From: Candidatus Omnitrophota bacterium
GTDB taxonomy: Bacteria > Omnitrophota > Gorgyraeia > Duberdicusellales > 4484-171
Direction of reading: 5' to 3'
Length of the DNA stretch: 42,766 bases
Assembly: GCA_003644405.1 (NCBI GenBank)
Contig: QNCE01000003.1
Coordinates: 1 to 42,766, forward strand
The position numbers were made by a program, and so were the translations under genes. Each line of letters begins with the position of its first letter. Position 1 is the stretch's first letter. Below are positions 8,558 through 17,884 of the stretch, piece by piece. Under the pieces are notes generated by a model that saw only the letters and a list, made by a program, of their open reading frames with translations, did not search any database and was not told the origin of the DNA.

Positions 8558-9433
8558 TTATCTTCTCTTAGCCAAGTAATCCTTTAGCTTCCTAAATTCT
8601 TCTTCACTCATTGAGAAACTTTCCTCAGCTAGAGGAAAGTTCCTGCCTTTAACATCACAGATAAAATCTTTCAATGCTTTAACTATTAAGGGGTATAAAT
8701 CGCAGTAAACTCTTACAAATTTTGCTTTCATCTTCTTATACAATCCTAACAAATCATAGAGGACAAGAACCTGTCCATCACAGTGAGGACCCGCCCCTAT
8801 ACCAATGGTGGGAATCTTAAGTGATTGAGTAATTAACTCTGCTAACTGCAGGGGCAGGCACTCTAAAACTAAGCTAAATACCCCTATCCTTTGAAGCTCT
8901 CTTGCTTGTTTCAGCAAACTCAAAGCTCGATGGAATTTTTTTCCCTGTACCCGAAACCCTCCTAATTTCTGTACTGTTTGAGGAGTAAGACCAATATGCC
9001 CCATAACAGGAATTCGATTAGCTATAAGTTGGCTAGTTACTTGGAGGCAGTTAGAGAACCACTCTATCTTCACCGCCTCTGCTCCTGCTTCGTAAATAAA
9101 CTTTTTAGCATAGTAAACTGCTTTCTTAGGAGCTTTCTGATAACATACATAAGGCATATCTGCTACTACCAAGCTATGTTGGACAGCTTTCTTTACTGCT
9201 TTGGTATGCTCAAACATTTCACGAAAACTTACTTCTTTGGTAAACTCTTTTCCCAAAACTACGTTGGCAAGAGAGTCTCCTACTAAAATTATATCTAGTC
9301 CCACCTGGTCTAAAATAGAAGCAAAAGAGTAATCGTAGCAAGTAACCATAACGATTTTTTCCTTGCCTTTCTTTTTAAGCAGCTTATCTATCTTTTCCGA
9401 ATTAGAAAATGTGGAGATGCTCTCCTTTTTCAT
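8558..9433 (-). CDS. panB: 3-methyl-2-oxobutanoate hydroxymethyltransferase
   Basis: VTCYDYSFASILDQVGLDIILVGDSLANVVLG, MGHIGLTPQTV, GIGAGPHCDGQVLV. Confidence 0.96.
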   Translation of the reverse strand: MKKESISTFSNSEKIDKLLKKKGKEKIVMVTCYDYSFASILDQVGLDIILVGDSLANVVLGKEFTKEVSFREMFEHTKAVKKAVQHSLVVADMPYVCYQKAPKKAVYYAKKFIYEAGAEAVKIEWFSNCLQVTSQLIANRIPVMGHIGLTPQTVQKLGGFRVQGKKFHRALSLLKQARELQRIGVFSLVLECLPLQLAELITQSLKIPTIGIGAGPHCDGQVLVLYDLLGLYKKMKAKFVRVYCDLYPLIVKALKDFICDVKGRNFPLAEESFSMSEEEFRKLKDYLAKRR

Positions 9434-10358
9434 CTTTAGTAATTACAAAAATTTTTAATGTAGATAGGTTTTTAGAAAGAAACTCTTTTAACTTATCTAT
9501 CCCCATAATAAAAAATGCTGTGGCTAAACTATCGGCTGTAGTAGCATTCTTTGCTACCACACTCACACTTAAAATATTACCTCTTTGAGGAAAACCAGAA
9601 AAAGGGTTAATAAGATGGGAGTAAGTCTGACCTTTGTAAGTGAAAAACTGCTCGTAGTTACCTGAGGTAGCTATCGCTTGGTTATAAAGTTTGAGAGAGT
9701 AAACCAACTCACCTTTTCTTAGAGGATCACCTATCCCTACCTGCCAAAACCCTCCCTCTTTCTTACCCAAACAATAAATATCTCCTCCTGCATTAATTAA
9801 AGCACTATCTATATTGGCATCTTTTAACTTTTTCACTGCTTTATCTATCATATACCCTTTAGCAATTCCTCCTAAATCAATAATTAATCCTTTCTTTTTG
9901 ATAGTTATTGTGCCTTTTTCCTTATCTAAAAGGATATACTCCATACCTCCTATTTTCTTTATCTCCTCTATCACTTGAGAAGAAGGAAAAAACTCTTTTT
10001 TCTTATTATTTATTAAATCCTTCCAAAACTTATAAAGCGCGCCTCTGCTCACATCAAAATAGCCGCCAGTTAACTGATAAACCTGACTAGCCAAATTTAT
10101 AACTTCTATGAGTTCCTTTGACACTTTGACAGGTTTATTATAACTTCTGTTTAAAGAAGATAGTTCAGAATAAGGGGCATAAAGGTTAAAAATCTTATCT
10201 AATCTCTTAAATTCCCTATAAACTATTTTAGCCGCATCAGGGTATGGAGAAATTACCTCTAAAAATGTAGAACTAATAACAAACTTGTCTTTATAGAGGG
10301 GGGGCTGAGCACAATCTAATAAAAGAAGCAGGAGAAAAATAAAAAGTATTTTCTTCAT
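9402..10358 (-). CDS. apbE: FAD:protein FMN transferase (ApbE family lipoprotein)
   Basis: Lipobox-like LLLLLDC, FDVSRGALYKFW, DLGGIAKGYMIDKA, NAGGDIYCLG, DSLATAFFIMG. Confidence 0.94.
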   Translation of the reverse strand: MKKILFIFLLLLLLDCAQPPLYKDKFVISSTFLEVISPYPDAAKIVYREFKRLDKIFNLYAPYSELSSLNRSYNKPVKVSKELIEVINLASQVYQLTGGYFDVSRGALYKFWKDLINNKKKEFFPSSQVIEEIKKIGGMEYILLDKEKGTITIKKKGLIIDLGGIAKGYMIDKAVKKLKDANIDSALINAGGDIYCLGKKEGGFWQVGIGDPLRKGELVYSLKLYNQAIATSGNYEQFFTYKGQTYSHLINPFSGFPQRGNILSVSVVAKNATTADSLATAFFIMGIDKLKEFLSKNLSTLKIFVITKDEKGEHLHIF

Positions 10359-10367
10359 AGAAGTATT

Positions 10368-12092
10368 CTATTTTTTTAACCACTTCAGAAGCTTATCCAA
10401 AGACCAACAATTCAAAACATCTTCTTTCTCCAACCATCCTCTTCTTGCTACACTTACTCCCAAATCCATATTAAGCATCTGATCAAGAATATGGGCATCG
10501 GTTCCTAAAGCAATTTTTACTTTTTTTGCTCGTGCGCGCATACAGTTTATATCATTTAAATCCAACCTCTGCGGAAAACAGTTAAGTTCTAAGGCAACTT
10601 GATAATCACTAGCCACTTTGAGGATTTCATCAAAATCAATTTCGTAAGAATCTCTTACTCCGAAAAGTCTCCCTGTGGGATGAGCAATAACATGCACGTA
10701 CTTATTTTTACAAGCACTTACTATTCTCTTAGTGAGTTGGTGTTGGGGCTGTTTAAATCCTGAATGAATAGCAGCAATAACTAAATCGAACTCCTTTAAA
10801 ACACTATCAGGATAATCAAGGCTTCCGTCGTTTAAAATATCCACTTCTGTACCGCATAAAACCTTTACTTTTTTAAGTTGGCGATTAATCTTTCTTACTT
10901 CTTCAATCTTAGCATAAACGTCTTTTACAGAAACCCCTCCTGCCACTTTAAGTCCTTGAGAGTGATCACAAATTCCTACATATTGGTAACCCATCCTCTC
11001 TGCATAAAGAGCTATATCCTTTATAGTAGATGTTCCATCACTATACTTAGAGTGAACATGTAAATCACCTTTAATATCCTTCCTATCTATAATTTTAGGT
11101 AGTTTATTCTTTAAGGCTAACTCTACTTCTCCTCTATCCTCTCTTAACTCGGGAGCAACAAAAGGCATCTTAAAAAGTTCAAAGATTTCCTCCTCAGTTC
11201 TACCTGCTACCTTTTTTTCTTTACCCTTAGTTAAAGCAAATACCCCATACTCATTTATCTTGTAGCCATCTTTACTTGCCAGTTGTCTTAACTTTATATT
11301 AAATGCTTTAGAACCGGTAAAGTACATAAGAGCTGAACCAAAGCTTTCTTTCTCTACTACTCTTAAATCAACTTGAATTTCATTCTCACCTGCTCTCACT
11401 GAAGACTTGGTCTCTCCTTTAGCAAGAACTTCTCTAACATAACTTAAATTCACAAACTTATCCATAACTTCAGAAGGATTTTTAGAAACTATAAGGATAT
11501 CTATATCTCTTATCGTTTCTTTTCTCCTCCTTACAGAACCAGCTACTTCAATTTTTTCTACTTCCTTCATTTGCCTTAAAGGTTCTAAAAAACCTTCTGC
11601 TATTTTTAAAGCAAGATAAAGGGGTGTTCTTTCTCTTCCCTTCTTTAGGAGACTAATGCCTTTTAAAATATTCTCCTCAGTCTTTTCTCTTATACCATCT
11701 AACTTCCTTAACTTACCACTTTTAGCAGCCTCTTCTAACTTTCCTATAGAATCTATCTTAAGTTTTTCATAAATAAGCTTTACTGTCTTAGGACCTAAAC
11801 CAGGTATTTCCATCATCTCTAATAAACCCTTAGGCACCTCCTTTTTTAACTTCTCATACTGAGTTAACGTCCCTGTCTTGATTATCTCCTTTATCTTATT
11901 AGCTAAATCTTGACCTATACCGGGAAGAGAGGTAAGTTTATTCTCTTTAGCAAAGACTTCTACATCTTGAGTAAGGCTTTCTATATTCTGACTCGCTTTC
12001 TCGTAAGCTCTAATTCGAAAAGGATTTTCTCCTTTGAGCTCTAAGAGCTTAGCAATCTCTCTAAAAATATCAGCTACAAGCTTATTTTTCAT
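10368..12092 (-). CDS. polX: DNA polymerase/3'-5' exonuclease PolX (Pol beta + PHP)
   Basis: HhH repeats, SVRRRKETIRDIDILIVS nucleotidyltransferase motif, PHP domain DLHVHSKYSDGTSTIKDIA. Confidence 0.95.
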   Translation of the reverse strand: MKNKLVADIFREIAKLLELKGENPFRIRAYEKASQNIESLTQDVEVFAKENKLTSLPGIGQDLANKIKEIIKTGTLTQYEKLKKEVPKGLLEMMEIPGLGPKTVKLIYEKLKIDSIGKLEEAAKSGKLRKLDGIREKTEENILKGISLLKKGRERTPLYLALKIAEGFLEPLRQMKEVEKIEVAGSVRRRKETIRDIDILIVSKNPSEVMDKFVNLSYVREVLAKGETKSSVRAGENEIQVDLRVVEKESFGSALMYFTGSKAFNIKLRQLASKDGYKINEYGVFALTKGKEKKVAGRTEEEIFELFKMPFVAPELREDRGEVELALKNKLPKIIDRKDIKGDLHVHSKYSDGTSTIKDIALYAERMGYQYVGICDHSQGLKVAGGVSVKDVYAKIEEVRKINRQLKKVKVLCGTEVDILNDGSLDYPDSVLKEFDLVIAAIHSGFKQPQHQLTKRIVSACKNKYVHVIAHPTGRLFGVRDSYEIDFDEILKVASDYQVALELNCFPQRLDLNDINCMRARAKKVKIALGTDAHILDQMLNMDLGVSVARRGWLEKEDVLNCWSLDKLLKWLKK

Positions 12093-12535
12093 CCTTTAAT
12101 AAACTTAAGGTTTAAAGGATATGAAGTAGACACTTTGTTCTTAATTCCTCCTCGTGCGGTAAACTCTCCTATAACCAAAATTTCATAGGGCTCTATGGTT
12201 TTTTTTAAATCTATTAAAATTTTATTTACTGCGTGCTCATTATAAATTTTAACGTTGCGGTAAGCGTAGAGATAGTACTTTAGAGACTTAAGCTCTATCA
12301 ACTTCTTTTTAGGAACATACTTTATAGTAAGTCTAGCGAAATCAGGAAGTCCTGAAAAAGGACAAAGACAAGTAAATTCATCAGTAGTAAGTTCTACTAT
12401 AGTTTTACGTTGAGAATAAAGATAATCAATAGTCTTAAGAATTGATGTATCTATATCTTGAGGAAGAAACGTTTGGCCTTGTGTTTTCTTTGCTTTTTTT
12501 TCTATTTCTGATTCCTTCCTATCTGAATAAATCAT
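12089..12535 (-). CDS. queF: NADPH-dependent 7-cyano-7-deazaguanine reductase (short QueF)
   Basis: FTCLCPFSGLPDFARLTIKYVPKKKLIELKSLKYYLYAYRN, IYNEHAVNKI; overlaps polX start by 4 nt. Confidence 0.93.
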   Translation of the reverse strand: MIYSDRKESEIEKKAKKTQGQTFLPQDIDTSILKTIDYLYSQRKTIVELTTDEFTCLCPFSGLPDFARLTIKYVPKKKLIELKSLKYYLYAYRNVKIYNEHAVNKILIDLKKTIEPYEILVIGEFTARGGIKNKVSTSYPLNLKFIKG

Positions 12536-13260
12536 TGTAGATAAAGATTACTAAATAGATTAAAATTTAAATGGTGTGTAAGAAATCCATTTAAAATATT
12601 TAAAATTTCCTCTTCATCGTTAGAACTAGGTTCTATCCTGAGTACCAGGGGAAAATCTGTATTCTGAATATAAGAAATAATAGCAACTACCGAAGAACTG
12701 ATAGGAAAGACATCGGGATAAAAAGCTCGACATGTCTCGCAGAGAAGCCCTCCGCAAGAGATACTAAAAGAAAAGCCCAAAGATAACTTCTTATGACACT
12801 TAATACACTTAGTAAACTCTGGCTTGAATCCACAAAAAGTTAAAAACTTGGTAAAAAAAATACACAACAGTTTCGTAAGTCGATAATGGGTAAGAGATGA
12901 GAGAGAATTTTTAAGAAGGGAAAACACCAAAGGATTTTTGTCCCAAAGAGGAAGAGTTTTGTCAACAATCTCTATAAATTTACAAGCAACAGAGTTCTTC
13001 CCTAAATTCTTTCTTAAAAATGGAAAATCTTTAATTAAATCAGCGAATGATATAAGCCACAGAGTAGACCTTTTAGGGTAAAATACAAACTCGTTGTAAG
13101 TGAAAATATCCATAGAAGAGGAAAATTCTTTTTTAAGAGTGTAGAAGCCTTTTAAAATACCATTAATTTTACCAAACCTTTTAGTGAATACAGTAACAAT
13201 CAAACTTGTTTCTCTAAAATTCATCCTTTTGAGTACAAACCCAAAATCTTTAGCAATCAT
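12532..13260 (-). CDS. recO: DNA repair protein RecO
   Basis: N-terminal OB-like DFGFVLKRMNFRETSLIVTVFTKRFGKINGILKG, CxxC...CxxC zinc motif CIKC/CETC. Confidence 0.88.
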   Translation of the reverse strand: MIAKDFGFVLKRMNFRETSLIVTVFTKRFGKINGILKGFYTLKKEFSSSMDIFTYNEFVFYPKRSTLWLISFADLIKDFPFLRKNLGKNSVACKFIEIVDKTLPLWDKNPLVFSLLKNSLSSLTHYRLTKLLCIFFTKFLTFCGFKPEFTKCIKCHKKLSLGFSFSISCGGLLCETCRAFYPDVFPISSSVVAIISYIQNTDFPLVLRIEPSSNDEEEILNILNGFLTHHLNFNLFSNLYLQ

Positions 13261-13675
13261 TCTCCAAAAAAAGTAAAACCTCTTTTTCTTTTTTCTGCAT
13301 TTTTCTTTTTTCCGCTAAATTTTTATCTCTATACCCTAAAAGGTGAAGTAATCCATGGATAATACAAAGAAGAAGCTCTCTTCTAAAAGAGGTCCGATAT
13401 AATTTAGCGTTATTAGCCACTTCTTCTGTAGAAATAATCACCTCCCCTAAGAGACCATCTGGGTAGTTATCTGCTAAAGGGAATGCAATGACGTCAGTAG
13501 AGGTATTTTTTTTAAAATACTTTGCGTTTAGCTTCTTTATTAAATCATTACTACAAAAAGTTAAGTTAACTTCTTTTTGAACCCTTAAGAAACGTAAAAT
13601 CTTCTCAACTTTTCTCCTAATCTCTCTTAGATTAACTTTCTTTCTGGTTTGGAGATTTTTTATTCGGACTTTCAT
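13250..13675 (-). CDS. ybeY: rRNA maturation endoribonuclease YbeY
   Basis: TDVIAFPL, GEVIISTEEV, HGLLHLLGYRD (canonical HGxLHLxGYDH with last His replaced by Asp). Confidence 0.9.
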   Translation of the reverse strand: MKVRIKNLQTRKKVNLREIRRKVEKILRFLRVQKEVNLTFCSNDLIKKLNAKYFKKNTSTDVIAFPLADNYPDGLLGEVIISTEEVANNAKLYRTSFRRELLLCIIHGLLHLLGYRDKNLAEKRKMQKKEKEVLLFLENDC

Positions 13676-15017
13676 CCTTAGGGTAATTTATCCGAGTATG
13701 GAATATAGCATTTAAAATACGGATAAAACTCTGAGTTATGCGCTCCAAATCTCTAAGAGTAAGACTACTTTCATCTAACTCTCCTTCCATAAATTTTTTC
13801 CTTATCACCTCTCTTACCATCTCCTCCACTCGAGAAGGTGTAGGTTCCTCTAACGTGCGGGAAAGAGCCTCAACAGTATCTGCTAAAGCTACAATCGCTA
13901 CCTCTTTTGACTGGGGACGTGGCCCAGGATAACGGTATTCTTCTTTGTGTTCTTTGTCAGGCTCCAGTTCCTTGGCTCTTTGATAGAAGTAGTAGACTAA
14001 ACTTCTGCCATGGTGCTGGTGAATGAAATCTATTATCCGAGGATTAAGATGGTATTTTTTTGCTAACTCTACACCTTCTTTTACATGATTTATAATAATT
14101 AACTTACTTATGGAGGGTTTAAGTCTTTTATGAACATCTTGATAGGGAATTTGATTCTCTACGAAGTAGTGCGGTTTGATAACCTTACCTATATCATGAT
14201 AGTATGCTCCTACTCTGGCTAGAAGAGAATTTGCTCCAATCGCTTCAGCAGCTGCTTCCGCTAGATTAGCTACTACCAACGAGTGCTGATAAGTTCCTGG
14301 AGCTTCTAAGATCATTCTCCTCAAGAGAGGATGATTAAAATCAGAAAGCTCTAGTAAGGAGATATTAGTCACTACCTTAAAAATGAATTCAAATATAGGA
14401 AGAATACCAATAACTACAATAGAAGATGCAACTCCATTGATAAGACAAATTCTAAGAAGATCTAAGTTGAGAGAGGAAATACTAAACCCGGTTTGAGAGT
14501 TCTCTACTGTAAAAGCGATGAAGAATTGGATAAAACCAGCAACTACTCCTGCTCTTATAATCTGTAATCTTCTCCTTAACCGGTAGCTTAAAAGAGCCGT
14601 AGATAAAGATGCACAAAATAAAGAAATGCCTACATCGAAACTGCCTCCCTGCATACTTGCAGAAAGATAAGAGATAAATATGGAAAATAAGAGCGCTAAC
14701 TCTAAATTATCAAACAAAAAAGTAACTAACATTATGAAACCAATAGCAGGAATAGCATAGCCTGATTGTCTAAAAGTCACTGTAGTAAAAAAAGCAATTA
14801 TTACTCCAATGCTTGTTAAAAGAAGCAAATCTATATAAGAAGGCAAATCTTCTATCTTTCTAAAAAATTTAGCATAGACAAAAAGAAGTAAAGCAAGGAT
14901 AAGAGGAGAGAAATCTATACTATAGAGATAGAAAACAAAGCCACTTATTAAGAAAAAGCTGGCAGAAAGAGATATAGTTCCTAGATGGAATTTATTCTTT
15001 TTCGTAAAAATCTTCAT
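13632..15017 (-). CDS. PgpH-like membrane HD-domain phosphohydrolase lacking the extracellular domain
   Basis: Multiple TM segments then HDIG-type domain: ELSDFNHPLLRRMILEAPGTYQHSLVVANLAEAAAEAIGANSLLARVGAYYHDIGKVIKPHYFVENQ. Confidence 0.92.
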   Translation of the reverse strand: MKIFTKKNKFHLGTISLSASFFLISGFVFYLYSIDFSPLILALLLFVYAKFFRKIEDLPSYIDLLLLTSIGVIIAFFTTVTFRQSGYAIPAIGFIMLVTFLFDNLELALLFSIFISYLSASMQGGSFDVGISLFCASLSTALLSYRLRRRLQIIRAGVVAGFIQFFIAFTVENSQTGFSISSLNLDLLRICLINGVASSIVVIGILPIFEFIFKVVTNISLLELSDFNHPLLRRMILEAPGTYQHSLVVANLAEAAAEAIGANSLLARVGAYYHDIGKVIKPHYFVENQIPYQDVHKRLKPSISKLIIINHVKEGVELAKKYHLNPRIIDFIHQHHGRSLVYYFYQRAKELEPDKEHKEEYRYPGPRPQSKEVAIVALADTVEALSRTLEEPTPSRVEEMVREVIRKKFMEGELDESSLTLRDLERITQSFIRILNAIFHTRINYPKDESPNKKSPNQKES

Positions 15018-15936
15018 AAGCTTGAATTATTTTCTGAATTAAAGGATGCCTAACCACATCTTTTTTAGTAAGGTAAACAAATTTTATCCCTTTTATAGGT
15101 TTTAAAATTTTTACTGCTTCCATTAACCCAATAGGTTTTCCTCCTGGTAGGTCACTTTGAGTAATATCTCCTGTGATTACTGTTTTGGAATCAAACCCTA
15201 AACGAGTAAGAAACATCTTAAGCTGCTCAGAAGTACAGTTTTGTGCCTCATCCAGAATGATGAAAGCATTATTTAAAGTCCTTCCCCGCATGTAGGCTAA
15301 AGGAGCAATTTCAATAACTCCTGTCTCTAAATACTCCTCAATGGTATCCGGCTCCATCATATCGTACAAAGCATCGTAAAGAGGTCTTAAGTAAGGACCT
15401 AGCTTCTGGTACATATCACCAGGTAGAAAACCTAAAGATTCTCCCGCTTCAATTGCTGGACGGGTTAAAATTATCCTACTTACCTTTTGGTTGGTAAGGT
15501 AATTTACTGCGTAGGCCATAGCTAGGTAAGTTTTTCCTGTACCCGCAGGCCCAATAACAAAAGTTATATCGTAATCCTTCATTGCTAGGAGATACTTTTT
15601 CTGTCCTTCAGTTTTGGGAAAAACAAATCTTTTCTTAGGGGAAGGAACCTTTATTCTAAATGACTGTAGATAATCATCTAAATCTGTAGCTGAAGAAAAG
15701 TTTAACTCTAACTCCTTTGGAGTAAAAACGATACCTCTCTTAAAAAGCTCATACATCTTACCAAGTAAATTAGCTACTTTTTCTACCTGTTTCTCTCCCC
15801 CCTTTACTGAAATACCTTCACTCCTTAGAATAATCTGAACCTTAAATTTTTTTTCGAGCTCTTTAACGTTTTTATCTCCTACACCAAAGAGTGACTTTAT
15901 AAACTCGTTATCCTTAATCTCTATAAGTTTTTCCAT
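14992..15936 (-). CDS. phoH: PhoH family P-loop ATPase
   Basis: FVIGPAGTGKTYLAMAYAV, RPAIEAGESLGFLPGDMYQKLGPYLRPLYDAL, FIILDEAQNC. Confidence 0.96.
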   Translation of the reverse strand: MEKLIEIKDNEFIKSLFGVGDKNVKELEKKFKVQIILRSEGISVKGGEKQVEKVANLLGKMYELFKRGIVFTPKELELNFSSATDLDDYLQSFRIKVPSPKKRFVFPKTEGQKKYLLAMKDYDITFVIGPAGTGKTYLAMAYAVNYLTNQKVSRIILTRPAIEAGESLGFLPGDMYQKLGPYLRPLYDALYDMMEPDTIEEYLETGVIEIAPLAYMRGRTLNNAFIILDEAQNCTSEQLKMFLTRLGFDSKTVITGDITQSDLPGGKPIGLMEAVKILKPIKGIKFVYLTKKDVVRHPLIQKIIQAYEDFYEKE

Positions 15937-15951
15937 TCTCTACCTCTGGGA

Positions 15952-16494
15952 TTAATCTTTCAAAGGAATCTTTATAACTAACCCTGGGTAAATTTTATCG
16001 GGATTCTTAATTATATCCTTATTTTCCTCATAAATTACTGGCCATTTCTTCGTCGTCCCATAGAATTTTTTAGATATCTTTTGGAGAGTGTCATTTTCTT
16101 TAACTTTATAAGTAATGTACCTAGGAATAACCTTTTGTTGGGGTATAGCTAATTTAGACTCCTGCTCGTTTTCTTGAGGTCTTTGTTCAATAACTTCCTC
16201 TTCTAAGATGGTTTCTTCGAAAGAAGTACTTTCAGGGGCAGAGGCTGGTTCTTCCTCCTTAGAAATAGAAGGTATAGAGGTCTCTTTAGGTTGATGGGGA
16301 CCTAATTCTATCTCAAATACAGTGAATGTTCTAGTAGTCTTAGAAGGAGTGGGGCTCTCCTTTGGTGTGCCCATCAGATATCCTTGATTACCTTTAATAT
16401 CCAAATCTCTCCTCGGCTTCTGGATTGTATAAGTTCTTATCAAGCATCCACTAAATACCCCTATCACTAATAAAAGTGCCAATATCCTTTTCAT
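15952..16494 (-). CDS. LysM-domain lipoprotein
   Basis: Lipobox VFSGC, low-complexity Pro/Glu linker, C-terminal LysM YKVKENDTLQKISKKFYGTTKKWPVIYEENKDIIKNPDKIYPGLVIKIP. Confidence 0.85.
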   Translation of the reverse strand: MKRILALLLVIGVFSGCLIRTYTIQKPRRDLDIKGNQGYLMGTPKESPTPSKTTRTFTVFEIELGPHQPKETSIPSISKEEEPASAPESTSFEETILEEEVIEQRPQENEQESKLAIPQQKVIPRYITYKVKENDTLQKISKKFYGTTKKWPVIYEENKDIIKNPDKIYPGLVIKIPLKD

Positions 16495-17879
16495 TGTTCA
16501 CCTCCTTCTTCCAATAAATCAATATATAACTCCTTCAATTGAGTTTCATCCACAGAGGAAGGAGCCTGAGTAAGAAGACAAATCCCCTTTTGTGTCTTAG
16601 GAAAAGCAATCACATCACGAATACTCTCGGAATTAGTGATCAAAGCATAGAGTCTATCCAACCCAAAAGCAATACCTCCGTGAGGAGGAGCACCAAATTC
16701 TAAAGCACGAAGGAAAAAACCAAAATTCTCCTCCACTTCTTGAGAAGTTATCCCTAATAGAGAAAAAATCTTTTTTTGAAGTGATAAAGAATTTATTCTT
16801 ATCGAACCACTAGCTATTTCTACTCCATTTAAAATCAAATCATAAGCTTGAGCTCTCACTTTACCTATCTCTCTATCTAAAAATTCTATATCCTCATCTT
16901 TAGGAGCAGTAAAAGGATGATGGTTTGACTTCCATCTTTTCTCTTCTTGGCTATACTCAAAAAGAGGAAAATCGTAAATCCATAAGAAACGGAATTTTCC
17001 CTCACCGATATCCGGTTTATCACAGGAATATCTATTGATAGCTTCCTGGTAACTCATACGAGGAAAGGGAGTTTTAACTTCCACACCCAAAACATCTTTA
17101 AAGGTGTAAACAAGCATTTCCTCTACTAAAGAAAATATATCTTCCTCCTCTATAAAAGAAGCCTCAATATCCAGTTGTGTAAACTCTGGTTGTCTATCTT
17201 TTCTTAAATCTTCATCACGAAAACACCTCACTATCTGATAATACCTGTCAACCCCTGAAACCATCAGAATCTGTTTAAATAACTGAGGAGATTGAGGAAG
17301 AGCATAAAATTTATTAGGATTTAGCCGTGAAGGAACTAAAAAATCTCTAGCTCCCTCAGGAGTAGATTTAGAAAGATAAGGAGTTTCTATCTCTATAAAT
17401 CCTTTTTTATATAAGAACTCCTTAAATTTATAGTTAAACTTACTCCTTAAGATAAATTTCTCTAATACAGAAGGGCGACGAAGGTCAAGATAACGATGGT
17501 AAAGTCTTATCTCTTCAGAAACCTCAACATTTTCTTCTATGGAGAAAGGTAACTCCTTAGAAGGAGCAAGAATGTCTAACTCCTTTACTAAAACCTCAAT
17601 CTCTCCAGTAGTAATTTTAGGATTTTCTGTACCCTGAGGACGCCTATTAACCACTCCCTTTACTTTCACTACGTCTTCGTTGTTTAGCCTTTTTGCTTTT
17701 TTATAAGTATCACTATAGGGTTTAGGGGTAAATACTAACTGAGTTAAGCCATATCTATCTCTTAAGTCAATGAAAATTATCTTCCCATGGTCACGGCGAC
17801 TATGAACCCACCCGCAGAGGGTAACCTCTTTCTCTATATCTTTTTGCGTTAATTCTCCACAGGTATGAGTCCTCAACAT
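16491..17879 (-). CDS. aspS: Aspartate--tRNA ligase, bacterial-type but lacking the GAD domain
   Basis: CGWVHSRRDHGKIIFIDLRDRYGLTQLVF, RCFRDEDLRKDRQPEFTQLDIE, GGIAFGLDRLYAL; only 462 aa. Confidence 0.94.
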   Translation of the reverse strand: MLRTHTCGELTQKDIEKEVTLCGWVHSRRDHGKIIFIDLRDRYGLTQLVFTPKPYSDTYKKAKRLNNEDVVKVKGVVNRRPQGTENPKITTGEIEVLVKELDILAPSKELPFSIEENVEVSEEIRLYHRYLDLRRPSVLEKFILRSKFNYKFKEFLYKKGFIEIETPYLSKSTPEGARDFLVPSRLNPNKFYALPQSPQLFKQILMVSGVDRYYQIVRCFRDEDLRKDRQPEFTQLDIEASFIEEEDIFSLVEEMLVYTFKDVLGVEVKTPFPRMSYQEAINRYSCDKPDIGEGKFRFLWIYDFPLFEYSQEEKRWKSNHHPFTAPKDEDIEFLDREIGKVRAQAYDLILNGVEIASGSIRINSLSLQKKIFSLLGITSQEVEENFGFFLRALEFGAPPHGGIAFGLDRLYALITNSESIRDVIAFPKTQKGICLLTQAPSSVDETQLKELYIDLLEEGGEQ

Positions 17880-17884
17880 AGCTC

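Noticed and set aside
16491-17879. AspRS or ProRS shortness as frameshift/pseudogene
   Set aside because: Both ORFs are uninterrupted from conserved N- to C-terminal motifs, with the missing domain removed precisely between conserved blocks; neither looks degraded.
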